Notes: generated from the letters alone by a model not told the origin. 64,000 bases of DNA from Hoeflea prorocentri (GCF_027944115.1 NZ_JAPJZI010000001.1:930001-994000), one strand, 5' to 3'. Shown: positions 1-9,116, counted from the first letter of the stretch. A program made the numbers and translations.

Positions 1-9
1 AACAGGACG

Positions 10-1788
10 ATGACGGGCACAAATAAGGAAATGACGGGCGCCGAGATGGTCGTTCAGGCGATGAAGGACAATGGTGTCGAGGATATTTTCGGATATCCGG
101 GCGGCGCCGTGCTGCCGATCTATGACGAGCTGTTCCAGCAAGAAGAGATCGCGCATGTGCTTGTGCGCCATGAACAGGGGGCCGGTCATGCCGCGGAGGG
201 TTATGCGCGTTCGACCGGAAAGGTTGGTGTTGCGCTGGTCACATCCGGACCGGGCGCAACCAATATTGTGACCGCGCTTCAGGATGCGTTGATGGATTCA
301 ATCCCGCTGGTGTGTATCAGCGGTCAGGTGCCGACGCCTCTGATCGGATCGGACGCGTTTCAGGAATGCGATACCGTCGGCATTACCCGTCCGTGCACCA
401 AGCACAATTGGCTGGTCCGTGATGTCAAGGACCTGCCGCGGGTGCTCCACGAGGCGTTTCGGATCGCGCAATCGGGTCGCCCCGGGCCGGTGGTTGTCGA
501 TATTCCAAAGGATGTTCAGTTTGCAACCGGGACCTATATCGGGCCGTCTCCGGTTACCGAACAGAAGAGCTATCAGCCCAAGGTTCAGGGCGATCTTGAT
601 GCCATCCGCGAAGCCATTGCTCTCATGGGCGAGGCGAAAAAACCCGTCATCTATACTGGTGGAGGTGTCGTCAATGCCGGCCCCGAGGCAAGCCATCTGC
701 TGCGTGAACTCGTTCAGCTCACGGATTTTCCCATCACATCGACCCTGATGGGGCTTGGCGCCTATCCGGCATCGGGCAAGAACTGGCTCGGCATGCTCGG
801 CATGCACGGCACATACGAGGCAAACATGACCATGCATGATTGCGATGTCATGATTTGCATCGGTGCGCGGTTCGATGACCGCATCACCGGGCGGATTGAT
901 GCGTTTTCGCCCAATTCGAAGAAAATCCACGTGGATATCGATCCATCCTCGATCAACAAGAACGTTCACGTCGATGTCCCAATCCTTGGTGATTGCGGAC
1001 ATGTTCTGGAAGATATGGTGCGACTGTGGCGGGCATCGTCTCACAAGGTCGACAGCAAGGCGCTGTCGGGCTGGTGGGACCAGATCGACAAATGGCGGGC
1101 GCGCGATTCACTCGCCTACACGCCCAATAAGGATGTCATCATGCCGCAATATGCGTTGCAGCGGCTCTACGAACTGACCAAAGACAAGGATACCTACATC
1201 ACGACGGAAGTCGGGCAGCATCAGATGTGGGCGGCCCAGTTTTACGGTTTCGAGGAACCCAATCGCTGGATGACGTCCGGTGGCCTTGGCACCATGGGGT
1301 ACGGCCTGCCGGCTGCGCTCGGGGTGCAGATTGCCCATCCGGATTCTCTGGTTATCGACATAGCCGGCGACGCATCGGTTCAGATGACGATCCAGGAAAT
1401 GTCATCGGCGGTTCAGTATGAGGCGCCGATCAAGATCTTCATCCTCAACAACCAGTATATGGGCATGGTTCGCCAGTGGCAGCAATTGCTGCACGGCAAC
1501 CGTTTGTCCCATTCCTATACCGAGGCCATGCCGGATTTCGTGAAACTGGCGGAGGCCTATGGCTGTGTCGGTATCAGGGCCGAAAAACCCGGTGAACTGG
1601 ATGATGCCATCAACGAAATGATCTCGGTCGACAAGCCGGTCATTTTCGATTGCCGTGTTGCCAATCTTGCCAATTGCTTCCCGATGATCCCGTCCGGCAA
1701 AGCGCATAATGAGATGCTCCTTCCGGACGAAGCAACGGATGAGGCGGTTGCGACAGCGATCGACAAAAAGGGCAAGGCTCTGGTCTAG
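10..1788 (+). CDS. ilvB: Acetohydroxyacid synthase large (catalytic) subunit
   Basis: ThDP-dependent enzyme that condenses two pyruvates, or pyruvate with 2-oxobutyrate, in the first common step of valine, leucine and isoleucine synthesis. The 592 residues match the family length. Visible in order are the N-terminal PYR domain with EDIFGYPGGAVLP and the catalytic glutamate in VRHEQGAGHAAEG, a central FAD-type domain (about 195-335), and the C-terminal PP domain with the ThDP/Mg motif beginning GDASVQMTIQEM and the family segment NNQYMGMVRQWQ. The frame is open across the first nine bases of the window, so a slightly longer start cannot be excluded. The regulatory subunit ilvH lies one gene downstream, separated by a transporter gene. 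Confidence 0.97.
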   Translation: MTGTNKEMTGAEMVVQAMKDNGVEDIFGYPGGAVLPIYDELFQQEEIAHVLVRHEQGAGHAAEGYARSTGKVGVALVTSGPGATNIVTALQDALMDSIPLVCISGQVPTPLIGSDAFQECDTVGITRPCTKHNWLVRDVKDLPRVLHEAFRIAQSGRPGPVVVDIPKDVQFATGTYIGPSPVTEQKSYQPKVQGDLDAIREAIALMGEAKKPVIYTGGGVVNAGPEASHLLRELVQLTDFPITSTLMGLGAYPASGKNWLGMLGMHGTYEANMTMHDCDVMICIGARFDDRITGRIDAFSPNSKKIHVDIDPSSINKNVHVDVPILGDCGHVLEDMVRLWRASSHKVDSKALSGWWDQIDKWRARDSLAYTPNKDVIMPQYALQRLYELTKDKDTYITTEVGQHQMWAAQFYGFEEPNRWMTSGGLGTMGYGLPAALGVQIAHPDSLVIDIAGDASVQMTIQEMSSAVQYEAPIKIFILNNQYMGMVRQWQQLLHGNRLSHSYTEAMPDFVKLAEAYGCVGIRAEKPGELDDAINEMISVDKPVIFDCRVANLANCFPMIPSGKAHNEMLLPDEATDEAVATAIDKKGKALV

Positions 1789-1804
1789 AGCGGCGGACAA
1801 ACGC

Positions 1805-2725
1805 ATGAAAGCAGGCAATCACCCGGGCTGGCCAGACTACGGCATGCTGTGTGTGCTGGCCGCCATATGGGGCGGCAGTTTCATGCTGACCCGGGTGGCT
1901 GTCGCCGAACTGCCGCCGTTTACACTGACGGCAATCCGCCAGGGCATCGGTGTCCTGGTGATGGGAGCCGTGGCGGTTCAGGCCGGCCAGGCGCTCAATG
2001 CGAGCCGCTCCGACCATGGTGCTATCTTCGCGTCCGCCTTTTTTGGCCTGGCATTGCCGTTCATCCTGATCACCTGGGGCCTTGAAGAGGTGACGGCTGG
2101 GTTTGCCGCCATTTTGATGGGGCTGATGCCGCTTATCACCATCGTGCTTGCGCATATTTTCACCGACGATGAAAAGATGAACCTGATGAAACTGCTTGGC
2201 GTTTTCATCGGAATTGCCGGCCTTGTCGTGCTGTTCTGGCCTGACATTGCCGGCGGGTCGGATGCACAGCTCTGGCGGCAATTGGCAATCATGAGCGCGG
2301 GTGTTTCCTATGCGATCAATGCGCTGATCACGAAAAAGCTGCTGCATCTGAACGCCCGTCCGATGTTTGCCGTTAACATTGGATGGTCGTTCGTGATGGT
2401 TTTGATCCCCGCCACGCTGTTGGAGACCTGGCCGGCACAAAACCCCTCCGCAGCGGCGTGGACCAGTGTTGTGCTGATGGGCGTTTTTCCAACGGCCATC
2501 GCATCTCTGATCATGTTCAGGGTCATTGCGCGCCAGGGCGCTTCATTTTTCGGGCAGATCAACCTGCTTGTGCCCGTCGCCGGCGTCCTATGGGGTGCTG
2601 CTATTTTGGATGAACGCCTGTCTTTGAATGCACTGGCTGCTCTTGTCATAATCCTGTCGGGCGTTGCCGTTGCCCGGATGCAACTGAAGAATCATTTCCA
2701 GACAACCGAGGAAAAGACCTCATGA
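1805..2725 (+). CDS. EamA/DMT-superfamily transporter
   Basis: Predicted 306-residue inner-membrane protein of the drug/metabolite transporter superfamily, with about ten hydrophobic helices in two EamA repeats (roughly 10-145 and 155-300). The first repeat carries the typical AAIWGGSFML start and the second ends with a hydrophobic helix just before the basic C-terminus. The frame is open further upstream into ilvB, but the ATG at 1805, 16 bases after the ilvB stop, gives the normal family N-terminus. Its stop overlaps the ilvH start (ATGA), so it is translationally coupled inside the ilv operon. Substrate unknown; export of an amino acid or keto acid is a guess from location only. Confidence 0.85.
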   Translation: MKAGNHPGWPDYGMLCVLAAIWGGSFMLTRVAVAELPPFTLTAIRQGIGVLVMGAVAVQAGQALNASRSDHGAIFASAFFGLALPFILITWGLEEVTAGFAAILMGLMPLITIVLAHIFTDDEKMNLMKLLGVFIGIAGLVVLFWPDIAGGSDAQLWRQLAIMSAGVSYAINALITKKLLHLNARPMFAVNIGWSFVMVLIPATLLETWPAQNPSAAAWTSVVLMGVFPTAIASLIMFRVIARQGASFFGQINLLVPVAGVLWGAAILDERLSLNALAALVIILSGVAVARMQLKNHFQTTEEKTS

Positions 2726-3294
2726 ACGCACAACACAAACCGACCGGTTCGGCCTATTTCATCGCCAAGGAGACCGAGCAACCGGAAACGCGAACGCTGT
2801 CGGTGCTGGTCGATAACGAGCCGGGTGTCCTTGCCCGGGTGATCGGGCTGTTTTCCGGTCGTGGCTACAATATTGAGAGCCTGACCGTTTCCGAGACGGA
2901 ACATGAAGCGCATCTGTCGCGCATCACGATTGTCACGCGAGGGACCCCCAACGTGCTTGAGCAGATCAAACACCAGCTTGAGCGGATTGTGCCGGTGCAT
3001 CGCGTTGTCGACCTGTCGACCAGGGCCCGTGAAAAGGGTCATGAAAAACCGCTTGAGCGGGAACTTGCGCTGATCAAGGTGAAAGGCGGCGGCGATCACC
3101 GTGTCGAGGCGCTGCGCCTTGCCGACGCCTTTCGCGCCCAAGTCATAGACGCCAATACCGAGCATTTCATCTTCGAGATTACCGGACGCGTTTCAAAGAT
3201 TGAGCAGTTCATTTCCATCATGCGCCCGCTCGGGTTGATCGAAGTCTGCCGCACGGGTGTCGCCGCTCTCAATCGCGGCCCCGACGGGATGTAA
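2722..3294 (+). CDS. ilvH: Acetohydroxyacid synthase small (regulatory) subunit
   Basis: Regulatory subunit that stabilises the IlvB catalytic subunit and confers valine feedback inhibition. The 190 residues begin with an ACT domain (about 26-98), shown by the ligand-site segment SVLVDNEPGVLARVIGLFSG followed by RGYNIESLTV, and continue with the family C-terminal domain (about 110-185), including IKVKGG and FEITG. A longer-than-minimal N-terminal tail of about 25 residues is present. The start codon overlaps the stop of the preceding transporter gene by four bases; a GAGG about ten bases upstream can serve as ribosome site. Confidence 0.96.
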   Translation: MNAQHKPTGSAYFIAKETEQPETRTLSVLVDNEPGVLARVIGLFSGRGYNIESLTVSETEHEAHLSRITIVTRGTPNVLEQIKHQLERIVPVHRVVDLSTRAREKGHEKPLERELALIKVKGGGDHRVEALRLADAFRAQVIDANTEHFIFEITGRVSKIEQFISIMRPLGLIEVCRTGVAALNRGPDGM

Positions 3295-3360
3295 CGTCCG
3301 GCGCGAGCCATGTTCACAGCGTATGCGAGCCATGCGTCGTGGCTGTTGTCATCTATTTCA

Positions 3361-3387
3361 ATTTAGGTCAGCATTGCTGACTTAAAT
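3361..3387. promoter_or_regulatory. 27-bp near-perfect palindrome just before lysE
   Basis: Arms 3361-3373 and 3375-3387 are inverted copies around a single central base, with one mismatch. The core is GTCAGCA-T-TGCTGAC flanked by ATTTA and TAAAT. It ends directly at the ribosome site GGAGG of the lysE-type gene, so it could be a repressor operator or an mRNA hairpin in the 5' leader. No regulator gene is adjacent. Confidence 0.55.
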
Positions 3388-3395
3388 GGAGGAGC

Positions 3396-3992
3396 ATGAT
3401 GACGGTCGACACGTTTCTCGCGCTGATCACCTTTGCCTTTGTCACATCCGTGACGCCGGGACCGAACAATTTCATGCTTCTGGCTTCGGGTGTGAATTTC
3501 GGGTTTGTGCGGACATTTCCCCACATGTGCGGCATTGCAGCGGGATTCTGTACGCTCTTGCTGGGTGTGGGTTTTGGGCTTGGCGCGCTTTTAAAGAGTT
3601 GGCCGACGCTGGCGCTTGGCCTCAAATTCGCCGGCGGAGCCTATCTTTTGTATCTGGCGTGGAAGATTGCCGGGAGCCGGTCGCTTGGCGAAAGCCGGAA
3701 GGCTGCACGGCCGATAACATTCTTGCAGGCCGCAGCGTTTCAGTGGGTCAACCCCAAGGCGTGGATGATGGGTGTGACGGCAATGGTACTTTTCACCGAC
3801 CCGTCCCGGCCGGACCTTTCGGTGGTATTCGTTGCGCTCGCCTTTGTACTGGTCAATTTCCCCAGCGTTTCCGTCTGGGCGGGGTTTGGCATGGTCCTGC
3901 GGCGTTTTCTGTCCGATCCGGCCCGGCTCAAATGGTTCAATATCGTCATGGCCGTTCTGCTGGTTGCGACACTCATTCCGATGATGATGTAG
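3396..3992 (+). CDS. LysE/RhtB-family amino-acid exporter
   Basis: Predicted inner-membrane exporter of amino acids or their derivatives, 198 residues with about six hydrophobic segments, the usual size for LysE/RhtB. The family signature near the N-terminus is present as VTPGPNNFMLLASG, and the second conserved region as FLQAAAFQWVNPKAWMM. A strong ribosome site (GGAGGAGC) stands just before two consecutive ATG codons at 3396 and 3399. The gene is monocistronic by spacing and sits directly behind a large palindrome, which suggests dedicated control. Substrate cannot be read from the sequence. Confidence 0.9.
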   Translation: MMTVDTFLALITFAFVTSVTPGPNNFMLLASGVNFGFVRTFPHMCGIAAGFCTLLLGVGFGLGALLKSWPTLALGLKFAGGAYLLYLAWKIAGSRSLGESRKAARPITFLQAAAFQWVNPKAWMMGVTAMVLFTDPSRPDLSVVFVALAFVLVNFPSVSVWAGFGMVLRRFLSDPARLKWFNIVMAVLLVATLIPMMM

Positions 3993-4074
3993 CGGGTCCG
4001 ACCTGGTTGCCGTTGGCCGGACAATTTTTCCCGTCGGAGATTTACTTGAACGCCGTATGCGATAAAGTTCAACC

Positions 4075-4686
4075 ATGACCAATTCTCACGATCATGATCA
4101 CGACAATCATTTCGATCCGATGACCGCAAGGGTGAAGGCTCTCGAGACCATCCTTACGGAAAAGGGCCTGATAGAACCTGAGGCCATCGATGCCATTGTC
4201 GATACCTATCAAAACAAGGTTGGACCACAGAACGGCGCGCGCGTCGTAGCGAAGGCCTGGGCCAACAAAGACTTTGCCCAATGGTTGCGTGACGATGCGA
4301 CGGCGGCCATTGCCTCGCTTGGCTTTACCGGACGGCAGGGCGAACATATGCGTGCCGTGTTCAACGGGCCGCAAACGCATAATCTGGTCGTCTGTACGCT
4401 GTGCTCCTGCTATCCGTGGAGCGTACTTGGCTTGCCGCCCGTCTGGTACAAGTCGCCGCCTTATCGCTCGCGGGCTGTGATGGACCCTCGCGGCGTACTG
4501 GAAGAATTTGGCGTAACGCTCGGTAACGACGTTAATATCAGGGTCTGGGACTCCACTGCGGAACTGCGTTATCTGGTCGTGCCGCAGCGCCCGGACGGTA
4601 CAGATGATCTGGACGAAGACGCGCTGGCGGCGCTGGTGACGCGTGATTCCATGATCGGTACCGGGTTTGCGAGGCCGGTGACATGA
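4075..4686 (+). CDS. nthA: Nitrile hydratase alpha subunit, cobalt type
   Basis: Alpha subunit of the metalloenzyme that hydrates nitriles to amides in the cytoplasm. At 203 residues it has the standard length. The metal claw motif is VCTLCSC, followed by [15 protein letters not shown]; threonine rather than serine in the second position of that motif is characteristic of non-corrin cobalt enzymes. The two outer cysteines become sulfinic/sulfenic acids in known members. The N-terminus is unusually rich in His and Asp (HDHDHDNH), which might bind metal. First gene of a three-gene operon with ATGA overlap to the beta subunit. Confidence 0.96.
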   Translation: MTNSHDHDHDNHFDPMTARVKALETILTEKGLIEPEAIDAIVDTYQNKVGPQNGARVVAKAWANKDFAQWLRDDATAAIASLGFTGRQGEHMRAVFNGPQTHNLVVCTLCSCYPWSVLGLPPVWYKSPPYRSRAVMDPRGVLEEFGVTLGNDVNIRVWDSTAELRYLVVPQRPDGTDDLDEDALAALVTRDSMIGTGFARPVT

Positions 4687-5342
4687 ACGGACCGCACGAT
4701 CTCGGTGGCCGAATGGGTTTCGGGCCGGTTTTACCGGAGGCCGATGAGCCGGTTTTCCATGCTGAATGGGAAAAACGCGCGCTCGGTGCAACGCTGTGCT
4801 GCGGTGCCCTGGGGCTTTGGAACATCGATGAAAGCCGCCATGCCCGCGAATGCCTGCATCCGGCAGACTACTATTCTTCGAGTTACTATGAAATCTGGAC
4901 CAAGGCGCTGGAGGTGCTGCTGGTTCGCCATGGCTGCGTAACCGGGGAAGAGCTGGAAACAGGGCATGCAAAGAGGCCGTCCACCATCGACCGTCCGGCT
5001 CTGAAGGCGCAGGCTGTTCCCGAGACGCTCGCCCGGGGCGGACCCTGTGACAGGCCGGCATCGGAACCGGTGCAGTTTGCCGTTGGAGACCGTGTCAGGG
5101 TGCGTAATCTCAACCCGCAGGGCCATACGCGGATCCCGTGCTATGCGAAAGGCAAGGTCGGTGCCGTTGAGGAGGTCGCCGGTGTCTATGTGTTTCCTGA
5201 TGACAACGCTCATGGCCGCGGTGAAAACCCGCAATGGCTCTACCGCGTCGTGTTGACCGGCCGCGAGCTTTGGGGCGAAGACGGCGACCCGAACCTGACC
5301 GTGTCCATCGATGCGTGGGAGAGTTACCTTGAGCGGGCGTGA
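4683..5342 (+). CDS. nthB: Nitrile hydratase beta subunit
   Basis: Partner subunit of the nitrile hydratase heterodimer, 219 residues. The N-terminal helical half begins [16 protein letters not shown], the family hallmark, and contains [19 protein letters not shown]. The C-terminal SH3-like barrel (about 125-219) contains [19 protein letters not shown] and [12 protein letters not shown], which are highly conserved in beta subunits. The start overlaps the alpha-subunit stop by four bases, so both are expected in equal amounts. Confidence 0.96.
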   Translation: MNGPHDLGGRMGFGPVLPEADEPVFHAEWEKRALGATLCCGALGLWNIDESRHARECLHPADYYSSSYYEIWTKALEVLLVRHGCVTGEELETGHAKRPSTIDRPALKAQAVPETLARGGPCDRPASEPVQFAVGDRVRVRNLNPQGHTRIPCYAKGKVGAVEEVAGVYVFPDDNAHGRGENPQWLYRVVLTGRELWGEDGDPNLTVSIDAWESYLERA

Positions 5343-5694
5343 GGGTCGCGGGGTCGGCGGTTCGCTTCCGAAGGAGATCGAAGACCCGTCACCCTTTACC
5401 GAACCCTGGCAGGCACAGGCATTTGCAATGGCCGTTGAACTCAACCAACGCGGCTTGTTTACATGGGCGGAATGGGCCGACACGTTGTCGTTGGAATTGA
5501 AACGGCCCGGTGTTGCACAAGATGGAAGTGATTACTACACCTGCTGGATGCGCGCTCTTGAAAAGCTGATCACAGCAAAAAGCGTTGCCGGCAAGGATCA
5601 GATCGATGATCTGAGCAAAGCCTGGGCCCGGGCGGCAAACGCAACACCGCACGGACAGCCCATCCTGCTTGAGAACGACCCGCACATGCCATGA
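5311..5694 (+). CDS. Nitrile hydratase accessory/activator protein (p14K-like)
   Basis: Small 127-residue protein resembling the N-terminal half of the beta subunit, as do the self-subunit-swapping cobalt chaperones (p14K/NhlE type) of cobalt nitrile hydratases. Recognisable segments are PFTEPWQAQAFAMAVELNQRG, shown here as two conserved blocks (PFTEPWQAQAFA and VELNQRG), then FTWAEWADTL and DYYTCWMRALEKLI. It overlaps the end of nthB by about 30 bases. The ATG at 5311 is given; a TTG at 5329 in the same frame is also possible. No nitrilase or amidase gene is adjacent to finish the pathway to the acid. Confidence 0.85.
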   Translation: MRGRVTLSGREGRGVGGSLPKEIEDPSPFTEPWQAQAFAMAVELNQRGLFTWAEWADTLSLELKRPGVAQDGSDYYTCWMRALEKLITAKSVAGKDQIDDLSKAWARAANATPHGQPILLENDPHMP

Positions 5695-5738
5695 GCGGCC
5701 AACGATCTTGAACATGTATATTGCAATCGGAATCTCCC

Positions 5739-6545
5739 ATGACGTTCACACTGGATGACAGTCTTGGCCTTGAAGCGCCGGGCAATGACACGTTCCGCAG
5801 CCAGACCGACCAGCGCTATTGGAATATGAAGGGCCCCTATGGAGGCTGGATCGCGGCCTTGTTGATCAAAGCGGTTCTCCACGATCTGGAAGACGCACGT
5901 TTTGAACCGATCGCGTTGACGGTCGACTTCATGAAAGCGCCGCCGGAGGGGCCTTTGATCCTTCGCCGCACTTGCGACCGGGTTGGCCGAACGGCGGCTT
6001 TCTGGCGTGTCATGCTGGAATTGCCGGACGGCACACCCTGCGCACGGGCGATGCTCACGCTGGCTCCCCACCGCGAAACGCTGATTTTTTCAAATCCGGA
6101 GATGCCCGATGTCCCGCCGGCTGAAGCGGTCGAAACCTTCAACGGCCGCATGCTGCCGATCAACTGGGCAAAGCTCTATGAGACGCGTCCCATCAAGGGA
6201 AAAATGGGCGATGTGACGTCCGATGCCCATTCGCTGGTGTGGACCCGCGATGCGGATGGACGTCCGCTCGACTATCTTTCCATTACAGCGATAGCAGACA
6301 GCCCGTTTCCCAGGTTGTTCCTCGCCACGGGTCGCCCATCCAATATTTCGACTATCTCGATGACGGTCTATTTTCATTCAACAACATCGGAAATGGCTGC
6401 CATTGGTAATGATTCCATTCTCGTTGATGCAAGGTGTGAACGCTCGTTCGGCGGGTTTTACGATCAGCATACGCGGTTTTATGCCCGCAGCGGCGAGACG
6501 ATCGCCGTTTCGCAACAGATGGTGTGGTACGATCGCGCACCCTGA
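5739..6545 (+). CDS. Acyl-CoA thioesterase-like (double hotdog) protein
   Basis: Predicted 268-residue protein of the TesB-like/4HBT_3 thioesterase family, expected to hydrolyse acyl-CoA thioesters. The N-terminal hotdog carries MKGPYGGWIAALLIKAV and the strand TVDFMKAPPEGP; the C-terminal hotdog (about 150-268) contains FPRLFLATGRPSNISTISM and YFHSTTSEM. The ATG at 5739 is preferred over an in-frame TTG at 5721 because the family N-terminus begins close to it. It starts 44 bases after the nitrile hydratase operon on the same strand, so read-through is possible, but a functional link is not evident. Substrate unknown. Confidence 0.75.
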   Translation: MTFTLDDSLGLEAPGNDTFRSQTDQRYWNMKGPYGGWIAALLIKAVLHDLEDARFEPIALTVDFMKAPPEGPLILRRTCDRVGRTAAFWRVMLELPDGTPCARAMLTLAPHRETLIFSNPEMPDVPPAEAVETFNGRMLPINWAKLYETRPIKGKMGDVTSDAHSLVWTRDADGRPLDYLSITAIADSPFPRLFLATGRPSNISTISMTVYFHSTTSEMAAIGNDSILVDARCERSFGGFYDQHTRFYARSGETIAVSQQMVWYDRAP

Positions 6546-6594
6546 GGTGCATTTCCGGCTTGCCCTGTAAGCGCGAATCCTGCCAGTTGTCGGC

Positions 6595-7722
6595 ATGCAG
6601 TTTTCCAATCAACAGGATGAAGCGCTGAAGGCGGTTTCGAACTGGCTCAGCCGAGGTGACAGTCCGTTGTTCCGGCTGTTCGGCTATGCCGGGACAGGCA
6701 AGACAACGCTTGCCCGCCATTTTGCCGAGGAAGTTGACGGCGATGTGCAATTCGCCGCCTTTACCGGCAAGGCTGCGCAGGTTCTGCGCAGCAAGGGCGC
6801 CAGCAATGCCAAGACCATTCATTCGCTGATCTACCGTCCGCGCGGCGAGGAAGCCGTCGAGGACGAGGAAACAGGCAAGACTTCCATCGCGCCGATGTTT
6901 TCGTTGAACAGACAAAGCCCGGTCGCACAGGCTTCGCTGGTCATTGTCGACGAGTGTTCGATGGTGGACGAAGAGCTTGGTCAGGACTTGATGAGTTTTG
7001 GAACGCCGATCCTCGTTCTCGGCGATCCGGGACAATTGCCGCCGGTTTCCGGCGGCGGCTTCTTTACCGAGCACGAACCGGATTATCTGTTAACCGAAAT
7101 TCACCGGCAGGCCCGCGACAATCCGATTGTCGATCTGGCGATGCGCGTGCGCGAAGGCGTCGATATCGGTTATGGCGACTGGGGCAGGGCGCGCGTCATC
7201 ACGAAATCCGACGTAACGACGGAGCTGGTGCTGGAGGCGGATCAGGTGCTTCTCGGCATCAACCGGACACGCCGCCGCTACAATCAGCGTTTGAGGGAAT
7301 TAAGAGGCTTTGACGCCAAATATCCGCAGGCCGGCGATAAGCTGGTGTGCTTGCGCAACGACCCGGCGAAGGGGTTGCTGAACGGCTCCCTGTGGCAGGT
7401 CATGACATCGTCACGCGAGACGGTGAAGCCGGGGATCAACCTGCTGGTCAAGCCGGAGGATGACGACATGAATCGCGGCTCGGCAAAGATCAAGCTCCTG
7501 AAGGCGGCCTTTGAAGACCCGGATACGGAAGTGCCGTGGCAAACCAAGAAACGCTACGACGATTTCGACTACGGCTATGCGCTGACGGTGCACAAGGCAC
7601 AAGGATCGCAGTGGGACAATATCGTGCTGTTCGACGAGAGTTTTGCCTTCCGCGACTCGCGCGAGCGCTGGCTTTATACGGCGATTACGCGGGCGGCCGA
7701 ACAACTGACAATCGTGCGATAA
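6595..7722 (+). CDS. RecD/Dda-like superfamily 1 ATP-dependent DNA helicase
   Basis: Compact 375-residue SF1B helicase. Motifs in order are: the N-terminal Q-motif region (SNQQDEAL), Walker A GYAGTGKTTLA (about 30), motif Ia FAAFTGKAA, Walker B VIVDECSM (about 115), motif III LGDPGQLPPV, motif IV TEIHRQARDNP, motif V YALTVHKAQGSQWD (about 330) and motif VI YTAITRAAEQL. The UvrD_C_2 segment closes the protein. It is shorter than RecD2, with no long N-terminal extension. Such stand-alone helicases are common in alphaproteobacteria; the biological role is unassigned. Confidence 0.92.
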   Translation: MQFSNQQDEALKAVSNWLSRGDSPLFRLFGYAGTGKTTLARHFAEEVDGDVQFAAFTGKAAQVLRSKGASNAKTIHSLIYRPRGEEAVEDEETGKTSIAPMFSLNRQSPVAQASLVIVDECSMVDEELGQDLMSFGTPILVLGDPGQLPPVSGGGFFTEHEPDYLLTEIHRQARDNPIVDLAMRVREGVDIGYGDWGRARVITKSDVTTELVLEADQVLLGINRTRRRYNQRLRELRGFDAKYPQAGDKLVCLRNDPAKGLLNGSLWQVMTSSRETVKPGINLLVKPEDDDMNRGSAKIKLLKAAFEDPDTEVPWQTKKRYDDFDYGYALTVHKAQGSQWDNIVLFDESFAFRDSRERWLYTAITRAAEQLTIVR

Positions 7723-7733
7723 GGCACTGCCTG

Positions 7734-8132
7734 TCAGTCTTCACCATTGCCGTAAATCCATTTCCACGCCTCAGTCTCGTCATCGAGTTCAAAATGCCTG
7801 ACGTCCATGCGGAATAGGGGGCCGAAAAAGCCGATGGCGTTTGCGGCCCATGTCGGTCCGCCGACCAGCGCATAGCGGCGCATATGACGGATGGCCTGGT
7901 ACTTTCCGACATAGGTCTTCTCCGAGAAGAGCGCGCTCCAGTCAAAACCGTCATAGCGTCCCAGGCGGACAAGCAGGTTTATCTTGCCGTGTTTTTCATA
8001 GGCGTTTTCAAGTATCTTGTAGGCCCCATCCATCTCTTCCTGGGACACATGGCCGTCGATTTCGAAGGCGTAGACATCGTCACGTTCTGTTTCGATCTGC
8101 GTGAGGGCGGGATGTACGAGTTTTTCGGTCAT
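7734..8132 (-). CDS. STAS/SpoIIAA-like small protein
   Basis: A 132-residue protein of the SpoIIAA-like (STAS/SEC14-type) family, recognised from the layout YAFEIDGHVSQEEMDGAY near the N-terminus and the later segment YQAIRHMRRYALVGGP. No enzymatic residues are evident; members are single-domain cytosolic proteins of unknown role. The ATG at 8132 is chosen because a good ribosome site (GGAGG) lies just before it, although the frame runs 25 codons further upstream. Its stop lies 11 bases from the convergent helicase gene. Confidence 0.75.
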   Translation of the reverse strand: MTEKLVHPALTQIETERDDVYAFEIDGHVSQEEMDGAYKILENAYEKHGKINLLVRLGRYDGFDWSALFSEKTYVGKYQAIRHMRRYALVGGPTWAANAIGFFGPLFRMDVRHFELDDETEAWKWIYGNGED

Positions 8133-8303
8133 AACGGACCTCCAACGATGTTGCACCTCAGTTTCATTTAGGCATGCAATACAACCGATGCAATCGGCGG
8201 TCCCCATTGGTTTGGTTTCAACTGCTTAAATTGGTTCGTGATTGTCTCAGGGTTGCGGGTTAGATAGTGCAAAAGTGGGCGAACCCGTTGAAAGCAAAGA
8301 ATT

Positions 8304-9068
8304 ATGGTCGAAACTGCGATGACCAGGCTGTCCGTTAATCTCAACGCCATTGCGATGTTGCGCAACAGGCGCGATCTGCCGTGGCCAAGCCTGACGGACC
8401 TTGGCGCGCTGGCGCTTCAAGCCGGTGCACACGGGCTGACAGTTCATCCACGGCCGGACCAGAGACATGTGCGGTTTTCCGACTTGCCCAAGATCAGGGC
8501 GCTGATTGATGACGATTTCCCGCACGCCGAATTCAATATCGAGGGATATCCGACGGAGGACTTCCTTCAGCTAGTGGAAGCCAATCAGCCGGAACAGGCG
8601 ACGCTGGTTCCTGACGACCCGGCGCAGGCAACATCGGATCATGGGTGGGATTTTCGCAGGGATCTGGAGCTTTTGAAGCCTGTCGTGCTTCGGCTGAAGA
8701 AGCAGGGTATTCGGGTTTCCCTTTTTGCCGAAGGCGATGCAAATGCCGAGGCGCTTGCGGCCGCAGCCGAAACGGGTGCCGATCGGGTGGAGTTTTTCAC
8801 CGGGCCCTATGGGGCAAGCTATGACGATCCGAAAACCGAAAGCCGGATATTGGCTCAGCTCGCAAAGAGCGCTGCCACTGCTACCGATCTGGGGCTCGGC
8901 ATCAATGCGGGTCACGATCTGACGGTGGCCAATCTGACGGCGCTGAAAAAGAGCATGCCGATGCTGCTAGAGGTGTCAATCGGCCACGGCCTGACCGCTG
9001 ATGCCTTGCAATACGGCATGAGCGAGACCGTGCGGCGTTTCTTGCGAGCTTGTGGGCACGACGTTTAA
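8304..9068 (+). CDS. pdxJ: Pyridoxine 5'-phosphate synthase
   Basis: Catalyses the last ring-closing step of de novo vitamin B6 synthesis, joining 1-deoxyxylulose 5-phosphate and 3-amino-2-oxopropyl phosphate. The 254 residues form a TIM barrel with the family landmarks [27 protein letters not shown] (general-base His and phosphate-site Arg), [44 protein letters not shown] and EVSIGHGL. The ATG at 8304 is used; one at 8319 is also possible. It is convergent with the GST gene; a CGACGT-TTA-ACGTCG palindrome (9059-9073) spans its stop codon but has no T tract. Confidence 0.95.
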   Translation: MVETAMTRLSVNLNAIAMLRNRRDLPWPSLTDLGALALQAGAHGLTVHPRPDQRHVRFSDLPKIRALIDDDFPHAEFNIEGYPTEDFLQLVEANQPEQATLVPDDPAQATSDHGWDFRRDLELLKPVVLRLKKQGIRVSLFAEGDANAEALAAAAETGADRVEFFTGPYGASYDDPKTESRILAQLAKSAATATDLGLGINAGHDLTVANLTALKKSMPMLLEVSIGHGLTADALQYGMSETVRRFLRACGHDV

Positions 9069-9116
9069 CGTCGGGCTGGGTCCAATCCTCACTTCGCAGT
9101 CAGATCCTTCGATGCT

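Noticed and set aside
298-1044. Antisense frame inside ilvB
   Set aside because: ilvB is certain; no ribosome site or homology for the reverse frame.
4069-5061. Antisense frame of 330 codons over the nitrile hydratase genes
   Set aside because: Both nitrile hydratase subunits are unmistakable on the plus strand; no domain on the other.
9059-9073. CGACGT-TTA-ACGTCG palindrome at the pdxJ stop
   Set aside because: Short, no T tract and includes the stop codon; likely chance or weak hairpin, so not listed as a terminator.
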